Positions 46,166 through 54,858 of a stretch of 64,000 bases of DNA are shown here, piece by piece (position 1 is the stretch's first letter; each line of letters begins with the position of its first letter). This stretch comes from Paenibacillus sambharensis (GTDB lineage: Bacteria; Bacillota; Bacilli; Paenibacillales; Paenibacillaceae). The position numbers were made by a program, and so were the translations under genes. The stretch is taken from assembly GCF_003233845.1 (NCBI RefSeq), contig NZ_QKRB01000057.1, positions 62,001 through 126,000 on the forward strand, read 5' to 3'. Below the pieces are notes generated by a model, which saw only the letters and a program-made list of their open reading frames with translations, had not been told where the DNA came from and did no database searches.

Positions 46166-46223
46166 GCTTTCCTTAAGCAAAACGGGAATCATCCTGACAT
46201 GGTCGGTTTTCCTTAAGGAAAGC
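46166..46223 (+). promoter_or_regulatory. Inverted repeat in the sigD leader (candidate translational or transcriptional control)
   Basis: GCTTTCCTTAAG (46166-46177) and CTTAAGGAAAGC (46212-46223) are a perfect 12-bp inverted repeat around 34 bases. The right arm overlaps a local palindrome TTTCCTTAAGGAAA and ends 3 bases before the GGGAGG ribosome binding site of sigD, so alternative pairings are possible. No T-run follows. Confidence 0.5.
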
Positions 46224-46240
46224 TTTGGGAGGGTGAGACG

Positions 46241-47029
46241 ATGATAATGGAACCAAAAGCGCCTCATTTGTCCAACATCGAGTTGTGGCAGAAATGGAAG
46301 GAAGATAAGGATATACAGGCGAAGAAGCAGCTCATCGAGCACTACCTGCCGCTTGTTGACTACGTAACGAACCGGATGGCCATCGGCCTGCCCAAGAACG
46401 TTTCAAGAGACGACTTGGCCAGCAACGGCGTGATGGGTCTGATTGATGCCATAGAGAAGTTTGATTATCAGCGGGGCCTTCAGTTTGAAACCTATGCCTC
46501 TTGGCGTATACGCGGGGCTATGATTGATGGCTTGAGACAAGGGGACTGGGTGCCAAGATCAGTTCGCGAGAAGGCGAAACGCATCGAAGAAGCCTATCAG
46601 CATCTAGAGCAGGAGTATCTTAGAACTGTATCGGACAAGGAGATCAGCAGCTATCTTAATGTGAGCGAGCGTGAATTTCAGACGATGCTTCAGGATATAG
46701 CGGTCACGACGGTTTGTTCGCTGGAGGATCCAATCCGTGAGGAGGAGTCGGAAACCCGGCTGTCCATGCTGATTGACGAGAAGGCGAAGAACCCTGACCA
46801 TAAGGTACAGGAATTTTTCTTGAAGGAAACGCTGGTTAAAGGTATTGAGCGGTTAACCGAGAAGGAACGAATCGTGGTTTCCCTGTTCTACTATGAGGAG
46901 CTGTCTCTCAGTGAAATCGCTGAGGTCATGCAGCTTTCGCCATCGCGGATTTCCCAGCTGCATTCCAAGGCAATACTCCGGTTAAGAGGAGCGTTGGACA
47001 AGCAGAAGAATCAGCTGATGCAGCATTAA
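46241..47029 (+). CDS. sigD: RNA polymerase sigma factor SigD/FliA (sigma-28)
   Basis: 262 residues. Region 2 (LIEHYLPLVDYVTNRMAIGLPKNV...DDLASNGVMGLIDAIEKFDYQRGLQFETYASWRIRGAMIDGLR) and the -10 recognition segment (QGDWVPRSVREKAKRIEEAY) are classic FliA. Region 4 has RLTEKERIVVSLFYYEELSLSEIAEVMQLSPSRISQLHSKAILRLR. It directs late flagellar genes such as flagellin. Start ATG 46241 lies 7 bases after GGGAGGG; ATG 46247 is alternative. A likely target promoter is at 3400-3425. Confidence 0.97.
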   Translation: MIMEPKAPHLSNIELWQKWKEDKDIQAKKQLIEHYLPLVDYVTNRMAIGLPKNVSRDDLASNGVMGLIDAIEKFDYQRGLQFETYASWRIRGAMIDGLRQGDWVPRSVREKAKRIEEAYQHLEQEYLRTVSDKEISSYLNVSEREFQTMLQDIAVTTVCSLEDPIREEESETRLSMLIDEKAKNPDHKVQEFFLKETLVKGIERLTEKERIVVSLFYYEELSLSEIAEVMQLSPSRISQLHSKAILRLRGALDKQKNQLMQH

Positions 47030-47047
47030 TATAAGGAGGGGTTCGAT

Positions 47048-48454
47048 GTGTCGAATCCGGTAGCGTTGAATACGTTTATCGGAGTCCGCCTGGCAGCAGA
47101 CAGCATGAGCGCAGTACTTACATTCAAGAAAACCGACGGACTTGGCGATTTTTCAGTAGACGAGCTTAGAGAACTGCTTCATGACAGTGGAGTTGTATTT
47201 GGCCTCAGGGAGGATACCCTAGCGGCGGTTGCAGCTAATCCCAAAGCTTATTATGATAGTGAAACGGTAGTTGCGAACGGGATACCTGCAGTTGATGGAC
47301 AGGATGGTAAGATCAATTTTGTCTATCGGATGGACAGTGACAGCCGCAAGCCAGCCGAGCTAGATGATGGAACAGTTGACTTCAAGGAGATTACACAGCT
47401 GAACAATGTACAGAAGGGTCAGCTGATCGCGGAGCGGCTGCCTGCTGTAGAGGGCCAGCCCGGCAAGGCGGTTACCGGTGAGGTTATTAATGGTAGAAGC
47501 GGTAAGGAAGCGAGATTTAAGGTTGGCAAGAATGTTGTACTGAATCCGGAACAAACTGCCATGTATGCAGCCATTGACGGCATGATTGCCAAGACGGACC
47601 GGGATAAGATCAATGTGTTTCCGGTATACGAGGTTAATGGCGACGTCGATTATAATATCGGCAATATCGATTTTGTCGGAACCGTTGTCATCCGGGGGAA
47701 TGTCCTGACCGGATTCCGTGTCAGAGCAGCAGGCGATATCCGCGTCATTGGCGGGGTTGAAGGTGCTGAGCTGGAGAGCGACGGCTCCATCGAAATAACC
47801 GGCGGCATAGTGGCAGGCAATAAAGGTCTGGTCAAAGCGGGTAAGAATGTGAAGAGTTCGTTTATCCAGGATGGGAATGTAGTAGCGGGTGAGGACGTGC
47901 TGGTCTCCCAATCCATCATGCATTCTCATGTCCGCGCGGGACGCAGTGTAATATGCTCGGGCGCCAAGGGACTGCTGGTTGGCGGAGCAGTGCAGGCTGG
48001 AGAGAGGGTTACAGCAAGGACGGTCGGGAATACCATGTCCACAGCGACAACGATAGAGGTGGGAGTGCTGCCCGAGCTTAGAGCTGAGCTTACCGAGCTC
48101 CGTCAGCAGACTCGCTCGATGGCGGACAACCTGGATAAGACGGAGAAGGCGCTGATTTTACTCGACCAGATGGCTGCGGCGGGACAGCTGTCGCCCGACA
48201 AGATGGCGCTAAGGGTCAAGCTGAACGCCACCAAGCGGCAGACAACCCAGGAGATGAAGGAAGGCCGCGAACGTATTCTTGAGATTGAGAAGACCTTGGA
48301 GGATACGGACCGTGCACGTGTTGAAGTGATTAACACGGTGTACGGAGGAACGAAGGTCGTAATCGGGCGGTACACCCGGTTTGTGAAGGATGCGGCTCAG
48401 CGCGTTTATTTCCATTACTCCGAAGGTGACGTTGTCATGTCGGCGATCTATTGA
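47048..48454 (+). CDS. FapA family (DUF342) protein
   Basis: 468 residues. The N-terminal part has VFGLREDTLAAVAANP and DFKEITQLNNVQKGQLIAERLPAVEGQPGKAVTGEVI, typical of DUF342/FapA. The centre is a run of short beta repeats rich in Gly, Val and Ile (VDYNIGNIDFVGTVVIRGNV...VIGGVEGAELESDGSIEITGGIVAGNKGLVKAGKN), consistent with a right-handed beta-helix. A coiled coil (LPELRAELTELRQQTRSMADNLDKTEKALILLDQM) precedes the C-terminus. Family members are associated with flagellar assembly or polar localisation; the role in Gram-positives is not defined. Start GTG 47048 follows AAGGAGGGG. Tail of the fla/che operon. Confidence 0.88.
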   Translation: MSNPVALNTFIGVRLAADSMSAVLTFKKTDGLGDFSVDELRELLHDSGVVFGLREDTLAAVAANPKAYYDSETVVANGIPAVDGQDGKINFVYRMDSDSRKPAELDDGTVDFKEITQLNNVQKGQLIAERLPAVEGQPGKAVTGEVINGRSGKEARFKVGKNVVLNPEQTAMYAAIDGMIAKTDRDKINVFPVYEVNGDVDYNIGNIDFVGTVVIRGNVLTGFRVRAAGDIRVIGGVEGAELESDGSIEITGGIVAGNKGLVKAGKNVKSSFIQDGNVVAGEDVLVSQSIMHSHVRAGRSVICSGAKGLLVGGAVQAGERVTARTVGNTMSTATTIEVGVLPELRAELTELRQQTRSMADNLDKTEKALILLDQMAAAGQLSPDKMALRVKLNATKRQTTQEMKEGRERILEIEKTLEDTDRARVEVINTVYGGTKVVIGRYTRFVKDAAQRVYFHYSEGDVVMSAIY

Positions 48455-48486
48455 ACAAGGCCACTCCGGTTAAAGGGGATGATCAG

Positions 48487-48804
48487 ATGACCTTTAAGTC
48501 TATCGATCTTCAAATGTCGATACCGCGAACACAGGAGGCAAGCGGCATTCACAGCCAGCAGCTGCAGCGGGCTGCCAATGAACAGGCCATGCTGGCCGGG
48601 GATTCCCAGAAGCAGGCTGTGAAGGAAAGACAGATGAGTACTGGCATTGAAGAGGCCACCGGACAGACGATCCGGGACAGAGAAGCGGGAAAGCAGGGCG
48701 GCGGGCAGTCCAGAGAGCGGCGGAAGGACTCCAAGTCCGCTGAAGAAGCAGCCCCTGCCAAGGAGCATCCCTATAAAGGAAAGCATATTGATATTTCCTT
48801 CTGA
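48487..48804 (+). CDS. Small hydrophilic protein of unknown function
   Basis: 105 residues with no recognised domain and no membrane helix. The N-terminus reads MTFKSIDLQMSIPRTQEASGIHSQQLQ. A Gln/Glu/Arg-rich helical region (QRAANEQAMLAGDSQKQAVKERQMS) follows, then a highly charged segment ending GKHIDISF. Start ATG 48487 is 8 bases after AAAGGGG; the in-frame TTG 48451 overlaps the FapA stop. It lies between the FapA-type gene and the SwrB-like gene, so it is probably co-expressed with motility genes. Confidence 0.7.
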   Translation: MTFKSIDLQMSIPRTQEASGIHSQQLQRAANEQAMLAGDSQKQAVKERQMSTGIEEATGQTIRDREAGKQGGGQSRERRKDSKSAEEAAPAKEHPYKGKHIDISF

Positions 48805-48840
48805 TTTACAAAATACTAAAAAGAATGCGGGTGATGGCTT

Positions 48841-49398
48841 TTGTCCCCTTGGCAGCTTGTAGTCCTGTTAGGCGCATTCGCCATCGTATGCGCTATGGTA
48901 ATACCTCGCAAGAAGACTGAATCCGGCCAGAATACGGACGATACGGTTGAACAGATGCAGGCGGCTCTTGAGCATTTCATGGAACAGATGGAAGCGGACA
49001 GCCGGGGAATGGTTGAAACGATAGCCCAGGCACGCAAGGAGCAGCGGGAGGACAGCCGGGTTCAGGAGCAGCGCATTGCTGCGCTGGAACAGCGCTGTGC
49101 CGAGCTGGAGCAGAAGCTTGCCGGCTATCAGGAAACCGCTAAGCCGTCTATAAATGTGTCTCCACCACCGCTTCATTCAACGGACGCCGGACAAGAGAGG
49201 GCAGAAGAAGAGCAAGTGGCAGAGGCGGCTGCCGAGCTGGAGCATAACCAGCCGATACGGGAGCGCTACGCAGAGGTATTTGATTTGCACAGCCAGGGTA
49301 AGTCTGTGGAATGGATCGCGAAGAAGATGGCGATGAACAAAGGTGAGGTTATGCTGATTCTTCAGCTTGCCAAACAGGAGGAGGAGCGGCGTGTTTAG
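48841..49398 (+). CDS. swrB: SwrB-like protein (membrane helix, coiled coil, C-terminal helix-turn-helix-like segment)
   Basis: 185 residues. One N-terminal membrane helix (WQLVVLLGAFAIVCAMVI) is followed by a long coiled coil (about 35-100). The C-terminal segment is EVFDLHSQGKSVEWIAKKMAMNKGEVMLILQLAKQEEE. B. subtilis SwrB (YlxL), which follows sigD before rpsB and activates flagellar export assembly for swarming, has the same architecture. Assignment rests on architecture and position, not on strong sequence identity I can verify. Start TTG 48841 is 8 bases after GGGTGAT. It overlaps the next gene by 8 bases. Confidence 0.65.
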   Translation: MSPWQLVVLLGAFAIVCAMVIPRKKTESGQNTDDTVEQMQAALEHFMEQMEADSRGMVETIAQARKEQREDSRVQEQRIAALEQRCAELEQKLAGYQETAKPSINVSPPPLHSTDAGQERAEEEQVAEAAAELEHNQPIRERYAEVFDLHSQGKSVEWIAKKMAMNKGEVMLILQLAKQEEERRV

Positions 49399-49978
49399 AA
49401 ACCGGACGTTCCTCTTTGGCTTAGGAATCGGAATCATTGTCGGAGCTCTCCTGCTGCAGCTGATGTATGTCTCGGAGCAGCAGGCAGGCAGGGCTGAACA
49501 GGGACCAGAGGACATGTATACGCAGGAACAGGTGGATGATCTGATCGCAGAGGCTAAGCAGCGGCTGCGCGCAGAGCTGCAAGCCCCTGCAGAAGAAGAG
49601 TCAGCTGCTGACGACACAAAGGCTGATGATGCCAATGCGGAGGGGACGCCTGAGTCTGGCGAGCCGGCCAAGGCAGATGGACCTTCTAAGGAAGCGGAGA
49701 CAGCGCCTGTCAAGAGCGGCAGTGTGAAGGAAGCGCCAGCGGCCGAGCCGGAGACGATGACGGTATCCATGCTCCCCGTGCGGATCAAGAGCGGAATGAA
49801 TCTTACCCAGATTGCTTCGCTGCTCAAATCCAAGGGTGTAATTGCCGATGAGAAGGTTTTCTTGACGATTATGACCGATTACAGCAGCAAGATTGTTGCA
49901 GGTTTCTACTATTTTGACGGTGAGCTTACTTACGCCGATGTTAAGAAGATTATTACAAGCCCGCCATTTGCGACATAG
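49391..49978 (+). CDS. MltG/YceG-like membrane protein lacking the catalytic domain
   Basis: 195 residues. One N-terminal membrane helix (FLFGLGIGIIVGALLLQLMYV) is followed by a Glu/Ala/Pro-rich spacer (about 40-125). A short C-terminal domain then follows: VRIKSGMNLTQIASLLKSKGVIADEKVFLTIM...GFYYFDGELTYADVKKIITSPP. This resembles the small LysM-like subdomain that begins MltG endolytic transglycosylases, but the catalytic part with its glutamate is absent. It might recognise peptidoglycan; that is inference. Start GTG 49391 follows AGGAGGAGG. It is the last gene of the fla/che operon; its stop codon lies in the loop of the terminator. Confidence 0.7.
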   Translation: MFRNRTFLFGLGIGIIVGALLLQLMYVSEQQAGRAEQGPEDMYTQEQVDDLIAEAKQRLRAELQAPAEEESAADDTKADDANAEGTPESGEPAKADGPSKEAETAPVKSGSVKEAPAAEPETMTVSMLPVRIKSGMNLTQIASLLKSKGVIADEKVFLTIMTDYSSKIVAGFYYFDGELTYADVKKIITSPPFAT

Positions 49979-49992
49979 ATGGCGGTTTTTTT
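49961..49992 (+). terminator. Terminator ending the fla/che operon
   Basis: CCGCCAT (49961-49967) pairs with ATGGCGG (49979-49985), followed by seven T. The stop codon of the last gene lies in the loop. Confidence 0.9.
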
Positions 49993-50008
49993 ATTCATTT
50001 ACAGGCAG

Positions 50009-50037
50009 TTGCAAGGCTAATGTGAATATGTTATAGT
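50009..50037 (+). promoter_or_regulatory. Sigma-A promoter of rpsB
   Basis: TTGCAA (50009-50014) and TATAGT (50032-50037) are 17 bases apart with an extended TG at 50029-50030. The leader of about 115 bases starts with nested inverted repeats: AATTGAC (50038-50044) with GTCAATT (50065-50071) around GTGTT-AAA-AACAC (50046-50058). Confidence 0.8.
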
Positions 50038-50162
50038 AATTGACGGTGTTAAAAACACACGGCTGTCAATTTCGTCAAGGGTGCTTGCGTGATTGCGCGA
50101 GTCTTGCCGAAAGATGCGACAGGCGGAGGTAAACAAAAACCATACTAGGAGGTGTTGTGGAG

Positions 50163-50861
50163 ATGGCGGTAATTTCCATGAAGCAGCTGCTCGAAGCTGG
50201 GGTTCATTTCGGTCATCAGACCCGTCGTTGGAACCCGAAGATGGATCGTTATATCTTCACCGAAAGAAACGGTATTTACATCATTGACCTGCAGAAGACA
50301 GTTAAGAAAGTAGAAGAGGCGTACAACTTTGTACGTTCCATCTCTGAAGAGGGCGGTACTGTCCTGTTCGTAGGTACGAAGAAACAAGCCCAGGATTCCG
50401 TGAAGGAAGAAGCGGAACGCTGTGGACATTTCTATATCAACCAACGTTGGCTCGGCGGCACGCTGACCAACTTCCAAACGATCCAGAAGCGTATCGATCG
50501 TCTGCGCCAGCTGGAGAAGTGGGAAGAGGACGGCACATTTGAAGTGCTTCCGAAGAAAGAAGTTATCATCCTCCGCAAGGAGAAAGACCGTCTTGAGAAA
50601 TTCCTGGGCGGCATCAAAGGCATGAGAGGCCTGCCAAGCGCACTGTTCATCATCGACCCGCGCAAAGAGCGCATTGCGGTTGCTGAAGCACGCAAGCTTG
50701 GTATCCCAATTGTAGGTATCGTTGATACGAACTGTGATCCGGACGAAATCGACTATGTTATTCCGGGTAACGACGATGCAATCCGTGCTGTTAAATTGCT
50801 GACTTCCAAGATGGCTGATGCAATTGTGGAAGCCAACCAAGGCGAACAAACAACGGCTTAA
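50163..50861 (+). CDS. rpsB: 30S ribosomal protein S2
   Basis: 232 residues, nearly identical in pattern to Bacillus S2: [64 protein letters not shown]-type [20 protein letters not shown], and [29 protein letters not shown]2 joins late in 30S assembly. Start ATG 50163 lies 10 bases after AGGAGG; GTG 50157 is only 4 bases away. Own promoter and terminator flank it. Confidence 0.98.
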   Translation: MAVISMKQLLEAGVHFGHQTRRWNPKMDRYIFTERNGIYIIDLQKTVKKVEEAYNFVRSISEEGGTVLFVGTKKQAQDSVKEEAERCGHFYINQRWLGGTLTNFQTIQKRIDRLRQLEKWEEDGTFEVLPKKEVIILRKEKDRLEKFLGGIKGMRGLPSALFIIDPRKERIAVAEARKLGIPIVGIVDTNCDPDEIDYVIPGNDDAIRAVKLLTSKMADAIVEANQGEQTTA

Positions 50862-50881
50862 TGGAAATTTGGCCATGACAG

Positions 50882-50924
50882 AAAGGGTGGTTGGAAGGTG
50901 AAAACCTCTCACCGCCCTTTTTTT
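50882..50924 (+). terminator. Terminator after rpsB
   Basis: AAAGGGTGGT pairs with ACCGCCCTTT with one G-U pair, the stem is extended imperfectly inward, and a run of seven T overlaps the end. Confidence 0.85.
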
Positions 50925-51010
50925 AAGAGCCAGCACCCAATTGAGTCATCCCGTGTGTTACATACAAGCAGTCCAAACAATCGACTTATAACATTTCAGG
51001 AGGGTTTATA

Positions 51011-51661
51011 ATGGCAGTTAATGCGAGTGCAGTTAAAGAATTGCGCGAGAAAACCGGAGCAGGCATGCTTGATTGTAAGAAAGCGTTGGAGGAAGCGAAC
51101 GGCGATCTGCAGAAGGCCAGCGAACTTCTTCGTGAAAAGGGTCTGGCAGCGGCAGCTAACAAAGCAGGCCGCGCAGCGACTGAAGGCGTAGTTGAATCTT
51201 ACATTCATGCCGGTGGTCGTATTGGAGTTCTGGTAGAAGTTAACTGTGAGACGGACTTCGTTGCCAAGACTGACCAGTTCCGTGATTTCGTGCGCGACAT
51301 TGCCATGCAAATTGCTGCAGCGAATCCGAGATATGTCCGTCGTGAAGAAGTGCCGCAAGAGGACCTTGAGAAGGAGAAGGAAATTCTTAAAGCTCAAGCG
51401 CTGAACGAAGGCAAGCCGGCTAACATCGTTGAGAAAATGGTAGAAGGCCGTATGGGCAAGTATTATGAAGAGTTCTGTCTGATGGAACAAAGCTTCATTA
51501 AAGATCCGGACAAGACAGTTTCCGCTCTTCTGAACGAGAAAATCAGCACGATCGGTGAGAACATCTCGATCCGCCGCTTTGTTCGTTACGAACTGGGCGA
51601 AGGCCTTGAGAAAAAACAGGACAACTTCGTTGAAGAAGTTATGTCGCAAGCCAAATTGTAA
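51011..51661 (+). CDS. tsf: Translation elongation factor Ts
   Basis: 216 residues. The N-terminal UBA-like part is [29 protein letters not shown], and the EF-Tu-contacting motif [10 protein letters not shown] lies in the core. It exchanges GDP for GTP on EF-Tu. Start ATG 51011 follows AGGAGGG. It has the usual position after rpsB and ends before a terminator, so some read-through or a separate promoter must serve each gene. Confidence 0.98.
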   Translation: MAVNASAVKELREKTGAGMLDCKKALEEANGDLQKASELLREKGLAAAANKAGRAATEGVVESYIHAGGRIGVLVEVNCETDFVAKTDQFRDFVRDIAMQIAAANPRYVRREEVPQEDLEKEKEILKAQALNEGKPANIVEKMVEGRMGKYYEEFCLMEQSFIKDPDKTVSALLNEKISTIGENISIRRFVRYELGEGLEKKQDNFVEEVMSQAKL

Positions 51662-51674
51662 TCCGACGATAACG

Positions 51675-51702
51675 GCGGGGCGGTACTTCTGCCCCGCTTT
51701 TC
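51675..51702 (+). terminator. Terminator after tsf
   Basis: GCGGGGC (51675-51681) pairs with GCCCCGC (51691-51697), followed by TTTTCC. Confidence 0.8.
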
Positions 51703-51716
51703 CATACCCTGCTTGA

Positions 51717-52499
<783 letters not shown>

Positions 52500-52500
52500 T

Positions 52501-53055
52501 ATGCCACAGGACATCAAGAAAAATGCGGAAGAGCGCATGGGTAAAGCAATCGACGCTCTGAAGCGTGATTTATCGACACTTCGCGCAGGGCGCGCAACTC
52601 CGTCTATGCTTGACCGCGTTCAGGTGGAATACTACGGTGCCATGACGCCGGTTAATCAGCTAGCGAACATTAATACGCCGGATTCCAGAACGCTGATCAT
52701 TCAGCCTTGGGACAAATCCTCTCTGGCCGCTATTGAGAAGGCGATTCTGAAATCGGACCTTGGTTTGACACCGTCCAATGACGGAGCCGTAATCCGTATT
52801 GGTATCCCGGCTCTTACGGAGGAACGCCGTGCTGAGCTCGTTAAGGCTACGAAGAAGTTTGGCGAAGAGGCGAAGGTAGCAATCCGCAATATCCGCCGTG
52901 ATGCCAATGATGATATCAAGAAGCTGGAAAAGACCGATATTTCCGAAGATGAGTCACGTCGTCACCAGGACGATATCCAGAAGACGACCGACCGCTATAT
53001 CGCGGAAGTGGATAAAGTTCTGGCTAATAAAGAAAAAGAAATTATGGAAGTTTAG
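52501..53055 (+). CDS. frr: Ribosome recycling factor
   Basis: 184 residues. L-shaped three-helix-bundle sequence with [70 protein letters not shown], and [19 protein letters not shown]. It splits post-termination ribosomes with EF-G. Start ATG 52501 gives nearly the B. subtilis length (185). GTG 52489 within pyrH has a closer ribosome binding site and is the alternative. A weak hairpin (GCCCC...GGGGC, then TTGTT) follows at about 53072-53094. Confidence 0.97.
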   Translation: MPQDIKKNAEERMGKAIDALKRDLSTLRAGRATPSMLDRVQVEYYGAMTPVNQLANINTPDSRTLIIQPWDKSSLAAIEKAILKSDLGLTPSNDGAVIRIGIPALTEERRAELVKATKKFGEEAKVAIRNIRRDANDDIKKLEKTDISEDESRRHQDDIQKTTDRYIAEVDKVLANKEKEIMEV

Positions 53056-53270
53056 TGAAGCTGATTGTGCCCCTCCGACAAGGTGGGGCTTGTTCAAATC
53101 GTAAGCATGCCAAACAGGCGCTTCTCCGCTGTGCATACCAGTAATACCGTTGCTCGCCCGTCGCAGACGGCGCGGGCCGTTTAACTTCGTGAGAAGCTGC
53201 TGTATTCATACATACAATCATGAAGCTGGTTTGCCAGTTGCCTGTATTTGCCCTTGTGGGAGGAAAACGA

Positions 53271-54029
53271 ATGTTAGATCGGATTCGCAGCCGGTTCCGC
53301 CGAAAACCATCTGTAAAGACGCTGTCACCGGATAATATACCGCAGCATGTTGCCATCATTATGGATGGAAACGGCCGCTGGGCCAAAAGCCGCGGACTTC
53401 CAAGGGTTGCCGGGCATCACTCCGGCATGAAGGCAGTTAAACGGGTCACGATGGCAGCTGATCGGCTGGGTATCAAATACCTGACCCTATATGCATTTTC
53501 AACAGAGAATTGGAAGAGACCAAAGTCTGAAGTTGATTTTCTGATGAAGCTGCCTCAGGAATTTCTTGCCATTGAGTTAGAGGAACTAATTGCTAATAAT
53601 GTACAAGTTAGAATGATGGGTTATAAGGAAGGGCTGCCTTCGCATACACTGCAGGCACTTGAGACAGCTATCGAGAGAACAGCCGGCAATACCGGCCTTG
53701 TTTTGAACTTTGCCCTGAATTATGGCAGCCGCAAAGAAATGATGGATACAGTTCGTCAGCTCTGTCAAGAGGCTGCTGAGGGGCATTTGCAGCCGGGTGG
53801 GCTAACCGAGGCGGATTTTGAAGCGCGCCTGCTGTCGGGCGGCATGCCGGATCCCGATCTGCTCATCCGTACAAGCGGTGAACTGCGAATCAGTAATTTT
53901 ATGATGTGGCAGCTGGCGTACAGCGAACTATGGTTTACAGAGGTCTACTGGCCGGAGTTCTCAGAGGAGCATTTTCTGGAGGCGGTCAGCGAATACCAAC
54001 GGCGAGCACGACGCTACGGCGGGTTGTAA
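53271..54029 (+). CDS. uppS: Undecaprenyl pyrophosphate synthase
   Basis: 252-residue cis-prenyltransferase producing the lipid carrier for wall synthesis. The catalytic aspartate is D32 in IIMDGNGRWAK; YAFSTENWKRP, LNYGSRKEM, and the C-terminal PDLLIRTSGELRISNFMMWQLAYSELWF are conserved. Start ATG 53271 follows GGGAGG; an in-frame upstream ATG at 53220 precedes that site. The basic N-terminus (RIRSRFRRK) is plain. The 215-base gap before it has only weak hairpins. cdsA starts 24 bases downstream. Confidence 0.97.
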   Translation: MLDRIRSRFRRKPSVKTLSPDNIPQHVAIIMDGNGRWAKSRGLPRVAGHHSGMKAVKRVTMAADRLGIKYLTLYAFSTENWKRPKSEVDFLMKLPQEFLAIELEELIANNVQVRMMGYKEGLPSHTLQALETAIERTAGNTGLVLNFALNYGSRKEMMDTVRQLCQEAAEGHLQPGGLTEADFEARLLSGGMPDPDLLIRTSGELRISNFMMWQLAYSELWFTEVYWPEFSEEHFLEAVSEYQRRARRYGGL

Positions 54030-54053
54030 AGCCGACTGGAGAGTGGCGAAGCA

Positions 54054-54845
54054 GTGAAACAACGAATGGTTACAGGCGTATTCGCCGGTCTTGTGTTTGG
54101 CATTATGGCCATCTTGGGGGGCTGGTTCTATGAAGGACTGCTCCTGTTTCTGGCGGTGGTCGGCTATTTCGAGTTTGTCCGGTTAAACGGCTATCGCTGG
54201 TTCGATCTTATGCCGCTAATCGGATTTGCAGGAATGCTTGTTATCGTAACGCCATGGGAGCATGCTGGATTGTCAGAGCCTTCGCTGGCTGCTGTCGTTT
54301 GGATATTGATGCTGCTGCTCTTGTCGGTGACAGTTGTTACGAAGAATAGGGAGACGCTGGACGCTTCAGCTCTTCTGCTGCTGGGAGCGGTATATGTCGG
54401 GTACGGCTTCTCGGAAATGATGACGGTTCGCGCCCACGGAGATTATGGGCTTCTGTATACGGCCATAGCCTTCGGCTGTATATGGGCATCCGATATAGGC
54501 GCTTATTTTGTTGGACGGGCGGTCGGCAGGACGAAGCTGTGGCCAGCGATCAGTCCGAACAAAACGATAGAGGGAGCGGTAGGCGGCATTGTAATGTCCC
54601 TGATTGTCGGAGTGCTGTTCTGGTTAGCGGCTCCGGCCGTCCTTACAATCGGACATGCTCTGCTTATCGGTCTGCTTGCCTCCTCGGCCGGACAGTTCGG
54701 CGATCTGATACAATCCGCTTATAAACGCCTCCGGGGTGTGAAAGATTCAGGCAGACTGCTCCCCGGACACGGAGGCGTCTTGGATCGCTGTGACAGCTGG
54801 CTCATTGTGTTCCCGCTGCTTACACTGACAGGATTACTGGCTTAG
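54054..54845 (+). CDS. cdsA: Phosphatidate cytidylyltransferase (CDP-diglyceride synthase)
   Basis: 263 residues with about eight membrane helices. The family signature SPNKTIEGAVGG and the C-terminal KRLRGVKDSGRLLPGHGGVLDRCDSW are present. It makes CDP-diacylglycerol for phospholipid synthesis. Start GTG 54054 after GGAGAG. dxr follows at 13 bases. Confidence 0.97.
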   Translation: MKQRMVTGVFAGLVFGIMAILGGWFYEGLLLFLAVVGYFEFVRLNGYRWFDLMPLIGFAGMLVIVTPWEHAGLSEPSLAAVVWILMLLLLSVTVVTKNRETLDASALLLLGAVYVGYGFSEMMTVRAHGDYGLLYTAIAFGCIWASDIGAYFVGRAVGRTKLWPAISPNKTIEGAVGGIVMSLIVGVLFWLAAPAVLTIGHALLIGLLASSAGQFGDLIQSAYKRLRGVKDSGRLLPGHGGVLDRCDSWLIVFPLLTLTGLLA

Positions 54846-54858
54846 GAGGACACGACTA

